Of a stretch of 64,000 nt of DNA, positions 1-10,825 are shown piece after piece. Source of the stretch: Paracidovorax avenae (GTDB lineage Bacteria > Pseudomonadota > Gammaproteobacteria > Burkholderiales > Burkholderiaceae_C); NCBI RefSeq assembly GCF_040892545.1, contig NZ_CP156079.1, positions 868,001 through 932,000 on the forward strand, given 5' to 3'. The translations under genes and the position numbers were made by a program. The notes under the pieces were generated by a model that saw only the letters and a list, made by a program, of their open reading frames with translations, did no database searches and was not told the DNA's origin. Positions within the stretch are counted from its first letter, which is position 1, and every line of letters begins with the position of its first letter.

Positions 1-1004
1 ACCACGGCCGCAACATGATCCTGGCGGCGGGCATCCTCTTCGCCGTCGCGCAGATTCCCCCGCAGCGGCTCATGGCCCTGGCGGTACCGCTCTACGCGGT
101 GGGGGTGGCCCTGCTGGTGGCGGTGGCGATGTTCGGCATCATCAAGAAGGGCGCCCAGCGCTGGATCAACGTGGGCATCGTGATCCAGCCGAGCGAGATC
201 CTCAAGATCGCCATGCCGCTCATGCTGGCCTGGTGGTTCCAGAAGCGCGAGGGGCAGCTGCGTCCGCTGGATTTCGCGGTGGCCGGCGTGCTGCTCGCCG
301 TGCCCGTGGGCCTCATCATGAAGCAGCCCGACCTGGGCACCTCGCTGCTGGTGCTCGCGGCCGGGCTTTCGGTCATCTTCTTCGCGGGACTGCCCTGGAA
401 GCTGGTGCTGCCCCCGGTGATCCTGGGCGGCATCGGCATCGCCCTCATCGTGTGGTTCGAGCCACAGCTCTGCGCGGACGGCATGCGCTGGCCGGTGCTG
501 CACGACTACCAGCAGCAGCGCATCTGCACGCTGCTCGATCCCACGCGCGATCCGCTGGGCAAGGGCTTCCACATCATCCAGGGCATGATCGCGATCGGCT
601 CGGGCGGTGTGTGGGGCAAGGGCTTCATGGCCGGCACGCAGACCCACCTGGAATTCATCCCCGAGCGCACCACCGACTTCATCTTCGCGGCCTATTCCGA
701 GGAGTTCGGCCTGGTGGGCAACCTGTTCCTGATCGTCTGCCTGCTGCTGCTCGTCTGGCGCGGGCTGGCCATCGCCCTGGGCGCGACGACGCTCTTCGCG
801 CGCCTGATGGCCGGCGCCGTGTCGATGATCTTCTTCACCTACGCCTTCGTGAACATGGGCATGGTGAGCGGCATCCTGCCCGTGGTGGGCGTGCCGCTGC
901 CCTTCGTGAGCTACGGCGGCACCGCCATGGTCACGCTGGGGCTGGCACTTGGCGTGCTGATGTCCATCGCCCGCGCGCAGCGGCAGCCGCTGGCCCCGGG
1001 CTGA
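1..1004 (+). CDS. rodA: Rod-shape SEDS peptidoglycan glycosyltransferase RodA (5' end outside window)
   Basis: The reading frame is already open at the window edge (codons for H-G-R-N precede the first visible Met), so roughly the first 40 residues are missing. The visible part has the polytopic membrane pattern of SEDS proteins and the conserved block HLEFIPERTTDFIFA followed by a C-terminal LPFVSYGGTAMV motif, which points to RodA rather than FtsW. By family knowledge RodA polymerises lipid II with its class B PBP partner in the elongasome at the inner membrane. The partner gene mrdA is normally directly upstream and would lie outside the window. A convergent amidase gene ends 25 bases downstream. 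Confidence 0.93.
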   Translation, partial: HGRNMILAAGILFAVAQIPPQRLMALAVPLYAVGVALLVAVAMFGIIKKGAQRWINVGIVIQPSEILKIAMPLMLAWWFQKREGQLRPLDFAVAGVLLAVPVGLIMKQPDLGTSLLVLAAGLSVIFFAGLPWKLVLPPVILGGIGIALIVWFEPQLCADGMRWPVLHDYQQQRICTLLDPTRDPLGKGFHIIQGMIAIGSGGVWGKGFMAGTQTHLEFIPERTTDFIFAAYSEEFGLVGNLFLIVCLLLLVWRGLAIALGATTLFARLMAGAVSMIFFTYAFVNMGMVSGILPVVGVPLPFVSYGGTAMVTLGLALGVLMSIARAQRQPLAPG

Positions 1005-1029
1005 GGGGCTGGCGGCCACCCTCAATCCG

Positions 1030-2403
1030 TCAGTCCGCGCGCAGGCACGCCTCCACGGCGCGGCCTGCCCGCAGGATGCGGGCATCCGCGCCGTGCAGCC
1101 CCGCCACCGACAGCCCCACCGGCAGTTCGCCCGGGGCCTCGCAGGGCAGCGACAGCGCGCAGCCATCCAGAAAGTTGATCACCGACGTATTGCGCAGCAC
1201 CAGGGCGTTGGTCGCGAAGAAGTGGGCGTCGTCCTGCTCCAGCGGTGCACGCAGCGGCGCACGCACCGCCACCGTGGGCATCAGCCAGGCGTCCAGGGGG
1301 CCCAGACGCTCCTGCGCGGCGGCCTGCAGCAGGGTGCGGGCATCCTGCACATCGATGTAGTCCGCTGCCAGGATGGCTTCCCCCCGCCGGGTGCGCTGCG
1401 CCACGCGCGGGTCGTAGCGGGCCGCCACGGAGACGTCCACGAGGCGTGCGCGATGCACCTGCCAGGCCTCCGCCGCGATCAGCCCGCCCGCCGCGTTGAT
1501 GCGCGGCAGCCCTTGCAGCTCCGGAAAGGCCACCCGTTCGATGCGGGCCCCCGCCGCGGAAAGCCGGCGCAGCGCGCTCTCGAACGCGGCGGCCACCTCG
1601 GGCTCCAGCCCGTCCATGACGAGATCCTGCACCACCCCCAGCCGCATCCCGGCCAGCGGCAACGCGCCGGCAGCGTCGGCATCGCTTCCCTCGCCGGACA
1701 GCACCGCGTCCAGGATCGCGCAGCAATCCACGCTGCGCGCCAGCGGACCGATGGAGTCGAGGCTGCGCGAGAGCGGATACGCGCCCGCGAGCGGCACCCG
1801 CCGTGCCGTCGGCTTGAAGCCCGTGAGCCCGCAGAATGCCGACGGAATGCGGATGGAGCCACCTGTGTCCGTGCCCAGTGCCGCGGCAGCCAGGTCCAGC
1901 GCCACCGTGGCCGCCGCGCCGGAGCTCGATCCGCCGGTGACCCGGCCGGCATCCCGCGGGTTCGCCGGCGTGCCGTGGTGGGGGTTGAGGCCCAGGCCGG
2001 AAAAGGCGAACTCGCTCATGTTGGTGCGGCCCAGCAGAATGGCGCCCGCGGCGCGCAACCGGGCCACGGCGGCCGCGTCGCGCGGGGCGGGCGCGGCATC
2101 GGCCAGTACGGCGGAGCCGGCGCGCGTCACCTGCCCGCGCACATCGAACAGGTCCTTGACCGACACCGGCAGGCCCGCGAGCGGGGACGGCACGTGGCCC
2201 GCGGCACGGGCCAGGTCGCTCGCCCGCGCCGCCAGCCGCGCGGCCAGCGCGTCCACTTCGCCGACGTAGGCGGCGCCTCCGCCGGCACGGTGCGCCGCGA
2301 TGCGCTCCAGTGCCGCCTCCACCAGGGCCTCGCTCGTCGTGGCGCCTTCGGCCAGGGAGCGGGCGAGTTCGCGGATCGTGGGAAGGGTGGGGCGGTCGGA
2401 CAT
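1030..2403 (-). CDS. Amidase-signature family hydrolase
   Basis: A 457-residue protein with the full amidase signature: Lys in SVKDLFDV, the GGSSSGAAATVA glycine/serine loop and the TDTGGSIRIPSAFCG segment supply the Lys-cisSer-Ser triad of this family. Members hydrolyse amides of varied substrates; the sequence alone does not tell which. It is not likely to be GatA, because no gatB or gatC is nearby and the gene stands alone. The start is the Met of MSDRPTLP; the same frame stays open far upstream only because it runs antisense to tldD. It is divergent from tldD, with 174 bases between them for both promoters. Confidence 0.85.
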   Translation of the reverse strand: MSDRPTLPTIRELARSLAEGATTSEALVEAALERIAAHRAGGGAAYVGEVDALAARLAARASDLARAAGHVPSPLAGLPVSVKDLFDVRGQVTRAGSAVLADAAPAPRDAAAVARLRAAGAILLGRTNMSEFAFSGLGLNPHHGTPANPRDAGRVTGGSSSGAAATVALDLAAAALGTDTGGSIRIPSAFCGLTGFKPTARRVPLAGAYPLSRSLDSIGPLARSVDCCAILDAVLSGEGSDADAAGALPLAGMRLGVVQDLVMDGLEPEVAAAFESALRRLSAAGARIERVAFPELQGLPRINAAGGLIAAEAWQVHRARLVDVSVAARYDPRVAQRTRRGEAILAADYIDVQDARTLLQAAAQERLGPLDAWLMPTVAVRAPLRAPLEQDDAHFFATNALVLRNTSVINFLDGCALSLPCEAPGELPVGLSVAGLHGADARILRAGRAVEACLRAD

Positions 2404-2577
2404 GGGCGGCGGTCTCCTGGGCTGGGCCGGGTGGATGAAGCAGGGAAAGGGCTGACCGTGCATTCTTGCAGGCCGGCGCTGCGCCCCGGCCCCGGACGGG
2501 TCCCGAGAGGCCACGACGGCAGGCGGGATGTGGCGCCCCCGCGGACGGGCGGCGGCGGGCCCTTCTAGAATCTCCGG

Positions 2578-4038
<1,461 letters not shown>

Positions 4039-4078
4039 GGGCACGCTCCCGCCCGGCGCGCAGTGCGCGCGGGCAGCG

Positions 4079-4118
4079 AAAAGCCCGGCGGTGAATGCGT
4101 CACCGGCCGGGCTTTTTT
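4079..4118 (+). terminator. Rho-independent terminator of tldD, probably bidirectional
   Basis: GCCCGGC and GGTGA pair with TCACC and GCCGGGC around a short loop, followed by six T on the plus strand and four T-equivalents on the minus strand. It lies between the convergent stops of tldD and the membrane-protein gene at 4137 and can serve both. Confidence 0.85.
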
Positions 4119-4136
4119 CATCCCCGCAGGACTGCG

Positions 4137-5144
4137 TCAGGCCGCGACCACCACGCCCGCAGGGCGCTGGCGACGGAAGCCCAGCACGCCGGCGCCGGCG
4201 GCGACCAGGGCGCCGATCAACAGCACCACCAGGGTGCCCCAGGATCCGCGCGCAACGTTCCTGGCGGCTTCTGCGCCGGCCTCGCGGGCCTTCTGCTCGG
4301 CCTGCTGCTTGGCTTCCTCCAGCTTGGCGCGGGCCTGGTTGTAGGTCTGCTCATAGTTGCTGGCGATCTGCTCGGCCTCGGCGCGGGACTTGCCCGTGCG
4401 TGCCACGATGATGTTCACCAGCGCTTCCTTGTCCGCCGCGTTCAGCACCCGCTCGCCGCGCTGCATCACGCCGGCCAGCCAGCTCTTCGCATCCACGTCG
4501 GCGGTCTGCGGGGCCTGCGCCGCGCTGCTCGCGCTGGCCTGGGCCTGGCTGGCGGCGGCCTGGGCTTCGTTCTTCAGGTTCTCGGGCTGCAATTCCGGCT
4601 TGCCGGTCTGGCGCAGCAGCTTTTCGAGTTCGGCCTGCAGACTGTTCGCATCCAGCGAGATGCCGGCCTGGTCGAGCTGGCGCTGCACCACGTTGCCCAG
4701 TGCCGGAGCGGCTGCGGAAACCCCTGCACCGGCCACGGCACCCACCGTGGTCAGCCCGGTCTTCGCCGCGCCACCCGCTGCGTTGAGGGCGCTGCCCGTG
4801 GCGCTGACGACCAGGTACACGGTCACCAGCGTCGTCATGCCCCAGGCCAGCAGGCCGTGCAGGGCGCCCGAGCGGCGCGCGAGATAGCCTGACACGAAGC
4901 CGCCGACGGCGATGGCCAGCAGCGTCGTCACCCCGGCCCAGATGCCGGCGCCCACGCCGAAGCCGCTGAAGGGATTGCGATCGCCCAGGGGGTCGATCGC
5001 CGAGGCACCGATGGCCGTGCCCAGCACGGAGAGCACGAGATAGACGATCAGCGAAAGGACGAGGCCGGCGAAGACGGCGCCCCAGGAGACGGTGGGCACC
5101 CCGAGGCGCTCCTCGTGGATGACGGCGGTGGTGTGGACGGACAT
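4137..5144 (-). CDS. Membrane protein with alanine/glutamine-rich coiled region, function unknown
   Basis: A 335-residue protein that I do not recognise functionally. The N-terminal third holds about three hydrophobic helices (WGAVFAGLVLSLIVYLVLSVLG, AGVTTLLAIAVGGFVSGYLA and LLAWGMTTLVTVYLVVSA) linked by glycine-rich turns. The middle is long, polar and rich in Ala, Gln and Glu with coiled-coil character, and one more helix (LVVLLIGALVAAGAGVLGF) closes the protein before a short basic tail. The N-terminal part resembles small YrzE/TIGR04086-type membrane proteins; this is a weak resemblance. It is a single gene, with the tldD terminator at its 3' side. Confidence 0.75.
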   Translation of the reverse strand: MSVHTTAVIHEERLGVPTVSWGAVFAGLVLSLIVYLVLSVLGTAIGASAIDPLGDRNPFSGFGVGAGIWAGVTTLLAIAVGGFVSGYLARRSGALHGLLAWGMTTLVTVYLVVSATGSALNAAGGAAKTGLTTVGAVAGAGVSAAAPALGNVVQRQLDQAGISLDANSLQAELEKLLRQTGKPELQPENLKNEAQAAASQAQASASSAAQAPQTADVDAKSWLAGVMQRGERVLNAADKEALVNIIVARTGKSRAEAEQIASNYEQTYNQARAKLEEAKQQAEQKAREAGAEAARNVARGSWGTLVVLLIGALVAAGAGVLGFRRQRPAGVVVAA

Positions 5145-5509
5145 GGCAGCTCCTCAGGTAGATATGCACGGCGCTGGGCACCGCGGCGATGGCGACCCGG
5201 CGGCCACGCTGTCACCGTGTCGCACCGTGATCCGCAGGCTTCGGCCCCGGATGCTGTCGAGCTTAGGAAGCGCCTGTAAGCATTCGCGTCTCCCGATACA
5301 CCGTGCACCGGTAGGACGGGGCCGTATGGAAGAGCTGCGTTCCGCTTTGCAGCATGCCCGGGCATCGCAGTCTTGCTACATTGGGCCCATGTCCCACGGT
5401 TTCCGCCGCCTGCGCCCGTCGCACCTCCCTGGTCCCCGCACATGCGGCGGGGAGCGCCTGGCCGCTGCCGGCCTGGTCCCGCAACGTTGACGCATCGCCC
5501 CGGTCTCGC
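5145..5509. other. 365-base gene-free region between divergent genes
   Basis: It holds the 5' regions of the membrane-protein gene (minus strand) and the hypothetical gene at 5510 (plus strand). An extended -10-like element TGCTACATT lies at 5374-5382 on the plus strand without a good -35. The same 11-mer TGCTACATTGG recurs upstream of the aroG leader at 6156. Small frames through it (for example from 5390) have no support, and I see no RNA gene or long repeat. Confidence 0.5.
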
Positions 5510-6076
5510 ATGGCGACGCATCCTGCCCCGCTTCCCAGCAGCCTGCAGACCTTCGGCGACATCAGCCGCTGGCTGCGCGAAAGCGTGGCGGACGAGGATT
5601 CCCTGCAATTCCGGGAAGCCGTGACGGCGCTGTCGGCGCGGGTCGAGGCGGCCGTGCAGATCCGCCGTGCCCGGCAGGTCGATCCGCAGGCCGTGCTGGA
5701 GTGTGCAGGCCAGTTGCTGGACGAGGCGCGCGCGCACCAGCTCTTCCTCTCCGGCCTGGGGTCCGCGTGGCATGCCCTGTACGAGTTCGGGGCCTATGAA
5801 AGCGCGCTGCGCCAGCTGATCCGGGCCACGGCGGCCTGGCAGGAGGCCCTGCAGCGGCGCAGCCGCAACGAGGCACAGCGCTTCCATGCATTCGAAGGGG
5901 ATGCATGGAGGGCCCTGGGCGAGGCCGTGCTCGCGATCGACCTGTACCAGCAGGGCGGCGTGGGCCCGAGCGACATGCAGGACCTGCTCGCCAGCAGTCC
6001 CCTGTCCCCGCCCGCCCACGGCTGGTGGTCGCGCCTCGGGGCCTGGCTGGGCCGCCGGCGCGGCGCGGCGCGCTGA
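5510..6076 (+). CDS. Hypothetical cytosolic protein
   Basis: A 188-residue, mostly helical, soluble-looking protein that I do not recognise. It contains the segments LQTFGDISRWLRESVADEDSLQF and AVTALSARVEAAVQIRRARQ and ends in a basic GRRRGAAR tail. I chose the Met of MATHPAPLP because the upstream extension of the frame has unlike composition and would overlap the likely promoter near 5374. No clear Shine-Dalgarno precedes it, so the start is uncertain. It lies upstream of the aroG leader on the same strand but has its own possible promoter. Confidence 0.6.
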   Translation: MATHPAPLPSSLQTFGDISRWLRESVADEDSLQFREAVTALSARVEAAVQIRRARQVDPQAVLECAGQLLDEARAHQLFLSGLGSAWHALYEFGAYESALRQLIRATAAWQEALQRRSRNEAQRFHAFEGDAWRALGEAVLAIDLYQQGGVGPSDMQDLLASSPLSPPAHGWWSRLGAWLGRRRGAAR

Positions 6077-6155
6077 CCGGGGCCGTGCTGCCGCCGCCGA
6101 TGCGTGTCGCCGATGCGCAACGTGGCGCGCTGCCGTGCCGCGCCGGGAAAAAGAG

Positions 6156-6164
6156 TGCTACATT
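6156..6164 (+). promoter_or_regulatory. Possible extended -10 promoter for the aroG leader transcript
   Basis: TGCTACATT fits TGnTATAAT at most core positions and sits 8 bases before the leader start codon region. The matching -35 position (TGCCGC) is poor, so the call rests on the extended -10 and on its placement; the leader peptide would then start very near the 5' end of the RNA. Confidence 0.35.
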
Positions 6165-6171
6165 GGCAGAT

Positions 6172-6231
6172 ATGCCGATTCGCAGCGCGTTTTACTTTTG
6201 GTCCTTTTGGTTCTCTGTCCCTGGCGGATGA
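6172..6231 (+). CDS. Aromatic-amino-acid-rich leader peptide of aroG
   Basis: A 19-codon frame, MPIRSAFYFWSFWFSVPGG, with four Phe, two Trp and one Tyr packed into residues 7-14. Such clusters are the hallmark of leader peptides that sense aminoacyl-tRNA supply through ribosome stalling. It is followed 44 bases later by a terminator hairpin and then by the DAHP synthase gene, the first step of aromatic biosynthesis, so context and codons agree. The frame is too short for ordinary gene finding. A Shine-Dalgarno is weak (GGCAGAT just upstream). Confidence 0.8.
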   Translation: MPIRSAFYFWSFWFSVPGG

Positions 6232-6302
6232 GAGGTTAGCGCGCAGCCACCCCTGAAAGCACCTACCCCCTGAAGACCGCCGAAGCTGAAAAGCCCGGCG
6301 GT
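6223..6302 (+). promoter_or_regulatory. Transcription attenuator: antiterminator/terminator switch before aroG
   Basis: Segment 2 (6223-6236) contains GGCGG and AGGT, which can pair with CCGCC (6277-6281) and ACCT (6261-6264) in segment 3. Segment 3 also contains the 5' arm of the terminator (ACCGCCG, 6276-6282; partner CGGCGGT, 6296-6302). The two pairings exclude each other. Segment 2 overlaps the leader stop codon, so a ribosome that reaches the stop would mask it and favour termination. A ribosome stalled on the Phe/Tyr/Trp codons would leave it free for antitermination. The pairing is seen by eye; the mechanism is inferred from known attenuators. Confidence 0.7.
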
Positions 6303-6307
6303 TTTTT
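6276..6307 (+). terminator. Attenuator terminator hairpin upstream of aroG
   Basis: ACCGCCG and CGGCGGT form a 7-bp stem around a 13-base loop, followed by a run of six T and, one base later, five more. It lies 46 bases before the aroG start, so read-through is needed for expression. Confidence 0.8.
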
Positions 6308-6352
6308 GTTTTTCCCGTCCCACTTTTCGAACCACCTCACGAGGAAGCAGCC

Positions 6353-7498
<1,146 letters not shown>

Positions 7499-7618
7499 CC
7501 TGCGCCGGGCCTGCCCGCGCGACCCCCGGGTTTACCGGGAGGCGGCGGCGGTTGCGGACGGGGGAGGCCGCCGTGTAAGCTTTTCGGCATCTCCCTCACC
7601 GGCACAAAGGCTTTTCCC

Positions 7619-7927
7619 ATGCGCAGCGAAGTCACCGTCCTCCTCGGGCCCGGCCAGGAATTCCGCTTCGATCTCGAAGGCGAGGTACCCATGGCCCACG
7701 AGATCGCGCGCCGCTGGCTCGACGAGGAGTTCGTTCGCCTGGAATGCGAGCCGCTGCGCGCCAGCGGCAAGGTGCTGACGGCCGACAAGGTGCTGGTCGT
7801 CGCCCAGGCCGCGGGCCCGGCCCTGCTGGCGCAGGAATGGGGCCGCCGGTTCGCCGCGGCGGCGTCCGCGGCGCTGGCCCGGCCGGTGGTGCGCGTCGAT
7901 CTGCCGGCGATGGCGATCAGCTACTGA
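7619..7927 (+). CDS. Small conserved hypothetical protein
   Basis: A 102-residue soluble protein of unknown function (MRSEVTVLLGPG start, VVRVDLPAMAISY end) with a regular alternating hydrophobic pattern in the central part and an AAQA/FAAAASAAL helix near the end. Codon use is like its neighbours and AAAGG lies 7 bases before the ATG. Its stop overlaps the stop of the convergent mpl gene by 7 bases, so the two transcripts probably end inside each other. Confidence 0.65.
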   Translation: MRSEVTVLLGPGQEFRFDLEGEVPMAHEIARRWLDEEFVRLECEPLRASGKVLTADKVLVVAQAAGPALLAQEWGRRFAAAASAALARPVVRVDLPAMAISY

Positions 7928-9342
7928 CCGGCGCGCTCCGCCAGGGCGCCCAGCAGCCGGGCGTGGATGCCGCCGAAGCTGCCGTTGCTCATGCACACGA
8001 CATGGTCGCCCGGCCGTGCCGCCGCGGTGATCCGTTCCACCAGGGTGGCGATGTCGCCCGCCGTGCAGGCCCTGCTCCCCAGCGGGGCGAGCGCCTCGGC
8101 TGCATCCCAGTCCAGCCCCGCCGTGTGGCAGAAGGCGAGGTCGGCGGCTTCCAGCGCCCAGGGCAGCTGCGACTTCATCGTGCCGAGCTTCATGGTATTG
8201 CTGCGCGGCTCGAAGGCCGCGAGGATGCGCGCATGCGGCCCGACACGGCGGCGCAGGCCGTCCAGCGTGGTGCGCAGCGCGGTGGGGTGGTGCGCGAAAT
8301 CGTCGTACACCGAGACGCCGCCGGCCGTGCCGCGCAGTTCCATGCGCCGCTTGACGTTGCGGAACCGTCCCAGCGCCGCCGCGGCCTCGGAGGGCGCCAC
8401 GCCCACATGGTCCGCGGCCGCGATGGCCGCCAGTGCGTTGAGCTGGTTGTGCACGCCGCTCAGCTCCCACTCCACGCGGCCGACGGCATGGCCGCCGCGC
8501 AGCACGTCGAAGGCCTGCGGCTCGCCGCGCGCCGTGAAATCGCTCACCGCCGCACCGAAACTGGCCATGCCGCTCCAGCAGCCCTGGTGCAGCACCCGTG
8601 CCAGGCTTTCCTCCAGCCCGTTGAACACCACCCGGCCCGAAGGCGGCACCGTGCGAACGAGGTGGTGGAACTGCCGCTCGATCGCGGCCAGGTCGTCGAA
8701 GATGTCCGCGTGGTCGAACTCGAGGTTGTTCAGCACCGCGGTGCGCGGGCGGTAGTGGACGAACTTGCTGCGCTTGTCGAAGAAGGCCGTGTCGTATTCG
8801 TCGGCCTCGATCACGAACAGCGGCGCGCCGCCGGCCGGGCCGTCCTGCGCCACCGGCCGCTGCGCCGCGCCCAGCCGGGCGGAGACACCGAAATCCAGTG
8901 GAACGCCGCCCACCAGGAAGCCGGGCTGCAGGCCCGCGCATTCGAGGATCCAGGCGAGCATGGACGTGGTCGTGGTCTTGCCGTGCGTGCCCGCCACCGC
9001 GAGCACATGGCGCCCCTGCAGCACATGCTCGGCCAGCCACTGCGGGCCGCTCGTGTAGGGGGTTCCCGCGTCGAGGATGGCTTCCATCAGCGGGAACTTG
9101 GGACTGCCGTCGGGAAGCCGCGCGCGGCTCACCACGTTGCCCACCACGAACATGTCCGGTGCCAGGTCCAGCTGTTCGGCGCCGTAGCCTTCGATCAGTT
9201 CGATGCCCAGCGCGCGCAACTGGTCGCTCATCGGTGGATACACCCCGGCATCGCAGCCCGTGACCTTGTGGCCCGCCTCCCGCGCCAGCGCGGCCAGGCC
9301 TCCCATGAACGTTCCGCAAATGCCCAGAATGTGAATATGCAT
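7921..9342 (-). CDS. mpl: UDP-N-acetylmuramate:L-alanyl-gamma-D-glutamyl-meso-diaminopimelate ligase
   Basis: A 473-residue Mur-ligase family protein that attaches recycled murein tripeptide to UDP-MurNAc. It begins with the Rossmann-like MHIHILGICGTFMGGLAALA (the ICGTFMGG form is typical of Mpl rather than MurC), has the ATP-binding AVAGTHGKTTTTSML, the DEYDTAFFDKRSKFVHY block and YDDFAHHPTA in the C-terminal domain. The start chosen is the Met of this motif; the frame upstream is not conserved in character. With ampD at 21.9 kb it indicates an active peptidoglycan recycling route. Confidence 0.95.
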   Translation of the reverse strand: MHIHILGICGTFMGGLAALAREAGHKVTGCDAGVYPPMSDQLRALGIELIEGYGAEQLDLAPDMFVVGNVVSRARLPDGSPKFPLMEAILDAGTPYTSGPQWLAEHVLQGRHVLAVAGTHGKTTTTSMLAWILECAGLQPGFLVGGVPLDFGVSARLGAAQRPVAQDGPAGGAPLFVIEADEYDTAFFDKRSKFVHYRPRTAVLNNLEFDHADIFDDLAAIERQFHHLVRTVPPSGRVVFNGLEESLARVLHQGCWSGMASFGAAVSDFTARGEPQAFDVLRGGHAVGRVEWELSGVHNQLNALAAIAAADHVGVAPSEAAAALGRFRNVKRRMELRGTAGGVSVYDDFAHHPTALRTTLDGLRRRVGPHARILAAFEPRSNTMKLGTMKSQLPWALEAADLAFCHTAGLDWDAAEALAPLGSRACTAGDIATLVERITAAARPGDHVVCMSNGSFGGIHARLLGALAERAGQ

Positions 9343-9532
9343 GGGCGCCGATTCTAAGGTTCGGCCCGCACGCTCCGGCGGGCGGGCTGTCGATGCTATG
9401 CATTCAATAGCGACAGGCTGCCGCTGGCAGGGCTGCAGGGCAAGACCCCGCTCCGGGCGGGCGCATTGTGTCTCCCCGCCGCCGCCCCATCCCGCCACAA
9501 TGCGGGTATTCCCTCCCTACCGAGACGCCGCC

Positions 9533-10135
9533 ATGTCCAACGCCCTCGCCACCGAGATCGCCAATGCCGCAGCCCGCCTCGTCGTCGAGGAGGGGCTCGA
9601 ATGGGGCCCGGCCAAACGCCGGGCCGTCCGGCAGCTGGGCCTGCCCGCCCGCACCGCGCTGCCCGACAACGATTTGGTGGAAAACGCCGTGCGCGAGTAC
9701 ATCGGCCTTTTCTGCGCCGACACCCAGCCTGCCGAACTGCGTGCACTGCGCGAACTGGCCCTGGTCTGGATGGAGCGCATGGCGGAGTTCCGCCCGCACC
9801 TCGGCGGGGCCGTCTGGTACGGCACGGCCACGCGGCTCTCGGACATCTACCTGCAGCTCTTCTGCGACGACTGCAAATCCGCCGAGATCGCGCTCATCGA
9901 CCACCACGTGGATTACGAACCCCGCACGGTCACCGGCTTCCACGGCGAATCGGTGGAGGCGCTCAGCCTCTCCAGCCATGCCCCCGGCCTGGGCGAGACC
10001 GTCGGCGTGCACCTGCTTGTCTATGATCTGGACGACCTGCGCGGCGCGCTGCGCCCCGATGCGCGCGGGCGCGTGCCCCGGGGCGACGCCCGGGCCGTGC
10101 GCAGACTGCTGGACAACGAGGACACCCCCGAATGA
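9533..10135 (+). CDS. Conserved hypothetical protein, possibly a degenerate nucleotidyltransferase fold
   Basis: A 200-residue protein. The first half is helical and arginine-rich; the second has GGAVWYGTATRLSDIYLQLFCDDCKSAEIALID, which has the spacing of a nucleotidyltransferase core (Gly-rich turn, then S-D-I-x-L) but lacks a clear DxD metal pair. That similarity is by eye and weak. The start is the Met of MSNALATEI. Its stop overlaps the start of the next gene (ATGA), so the two are translationally coupled; the partner is a membrane-anchored thioredoxin. Confidence 0.7.
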   Translation: MSNALATEIANAAARLVVEEGLEWGPAKRRAVRQLGLPARTALPDNDLVENAVREYIGLFCADTQPAELRALRELALVWMERMAEFRPHLGGAVWYGTATRLSDIYLQLFCDDCKSAEIALIDHHVDYEPRTVTGFHGESVEALSLSSHAPGLGETVGVHLLVYDLDDLRGALRPDARGRVPRGDARAVRRLLDNEDTPE

Positions 10136-10716
10136 CCGATACCCCCTCCGCGGCAGGAGCTGCCGCTTCCGGCGCCGCGCCGGTGAGCCGGCCGCGGCGC
10201 CGCGCCCTGTATGCCGCCGCCGCGGCCGTGGCTGCAGCGGGCGGCGCGGGCCTGGCGTGGTGGCGCTTCCAGCCGCACGCTACCGCTTCGGATGCCGAGG
10301 CCGCGCTCTGGGGCATGCGCTTCGACGCGCCCCAGCCCGGCAGTCCGCCTCTGGACATGCAGGCCTTTCGTGGCCGGCCGCTCCTGGTGAATTTCTGGGC
10401 GACCTGGTGCCCGCCCTGCGTGGAAGAGCTGCCCATGCTCAATACCTTCTACCGGACGCAGCAGGCCAGGGGCTGGCAGGTGGTGGGCCTCGCGATCGAC
10501 CAGCCCTCGTCGGTGCGGCAGTTCCTGGCCCGGATACCGCTGGACTTTCCCATCGGACTGGCAGGCCTGCAGGGCACGGACCTGGGACGCAGTTTGGGCA
10601 ACCTGGCGGGCGGGCTTCCCTTCACCGTCCTGTTGGGCGCAGATGGCACCATCATGCATCGTAAAATGGGGCAGATCACGGCCGATGACCTCCGCCGGTG
10701 GGCCGCGCTGGGATGA
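10132..10716 (+). CDS. Membrane-anchored TlpA/ResA-like thiol-disulfide oxidoreductase
   Basis: A 194-residue protein with a basic N-terminus (SRPRRRALYA), a single hydrophobic anchor near residues 24-42 (AAAAVAAAGGAGLAWW) and a periplasmic thioredoxin domain carrying FWATWCPPCVEELP, with the redox WCPPC pair. The C-terminal half keeps the cis-Pro region (GGLPFTVLLGADG). Family members reduce cytochrome c apoproteins or other exported thiol proteins; the target here cannot be read from the sequence. It is coupled to the upstream gene by an ATGA overlap. Confidence 0.88.
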   Translation: MTDTPSAAGAAASGAAPVSRPRRRALYAAAAAVAAAGGAGLAWWRFQPHATASDAEAALWGMRFDAPQPGSPPLDMQAFRGRPLLVNFWATWCPPCVEELPMLNTFYRTQQARGWQVVGLAIDQPSSVRQFLARIPLDFPIGLAGLQGTDLGRSLGNLAGGLPFTVLLGADGTIMHRKMGQITADDLRRWAALG

Positions 10717-10825
10717 TTTCAGTGCAACCCATTCGTAGATGATGGAATTTGCGCTCGGATAGGGGTGGAAAGGGCCAAATTGGGGTAAATTCGCGCCCTA
10801 TTTCGTTTTAGGCGTTGGAGTCCCC

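Noticed and set aside
5354..5509. N-terminal extension of the hypothetical gene at 5510
   Set aside because: The extension would overlap the possible promoter at 5374-5382 and has Pro/Arg/Ser composition unlike the body of the protein.
10717..10825. Promoter for accB in the AT-richer stretch before the gene
   Set aside because: TAAATT and TATTTC resemble -10 elements, but no -35 lies at a usable distance from either, so no call was made.
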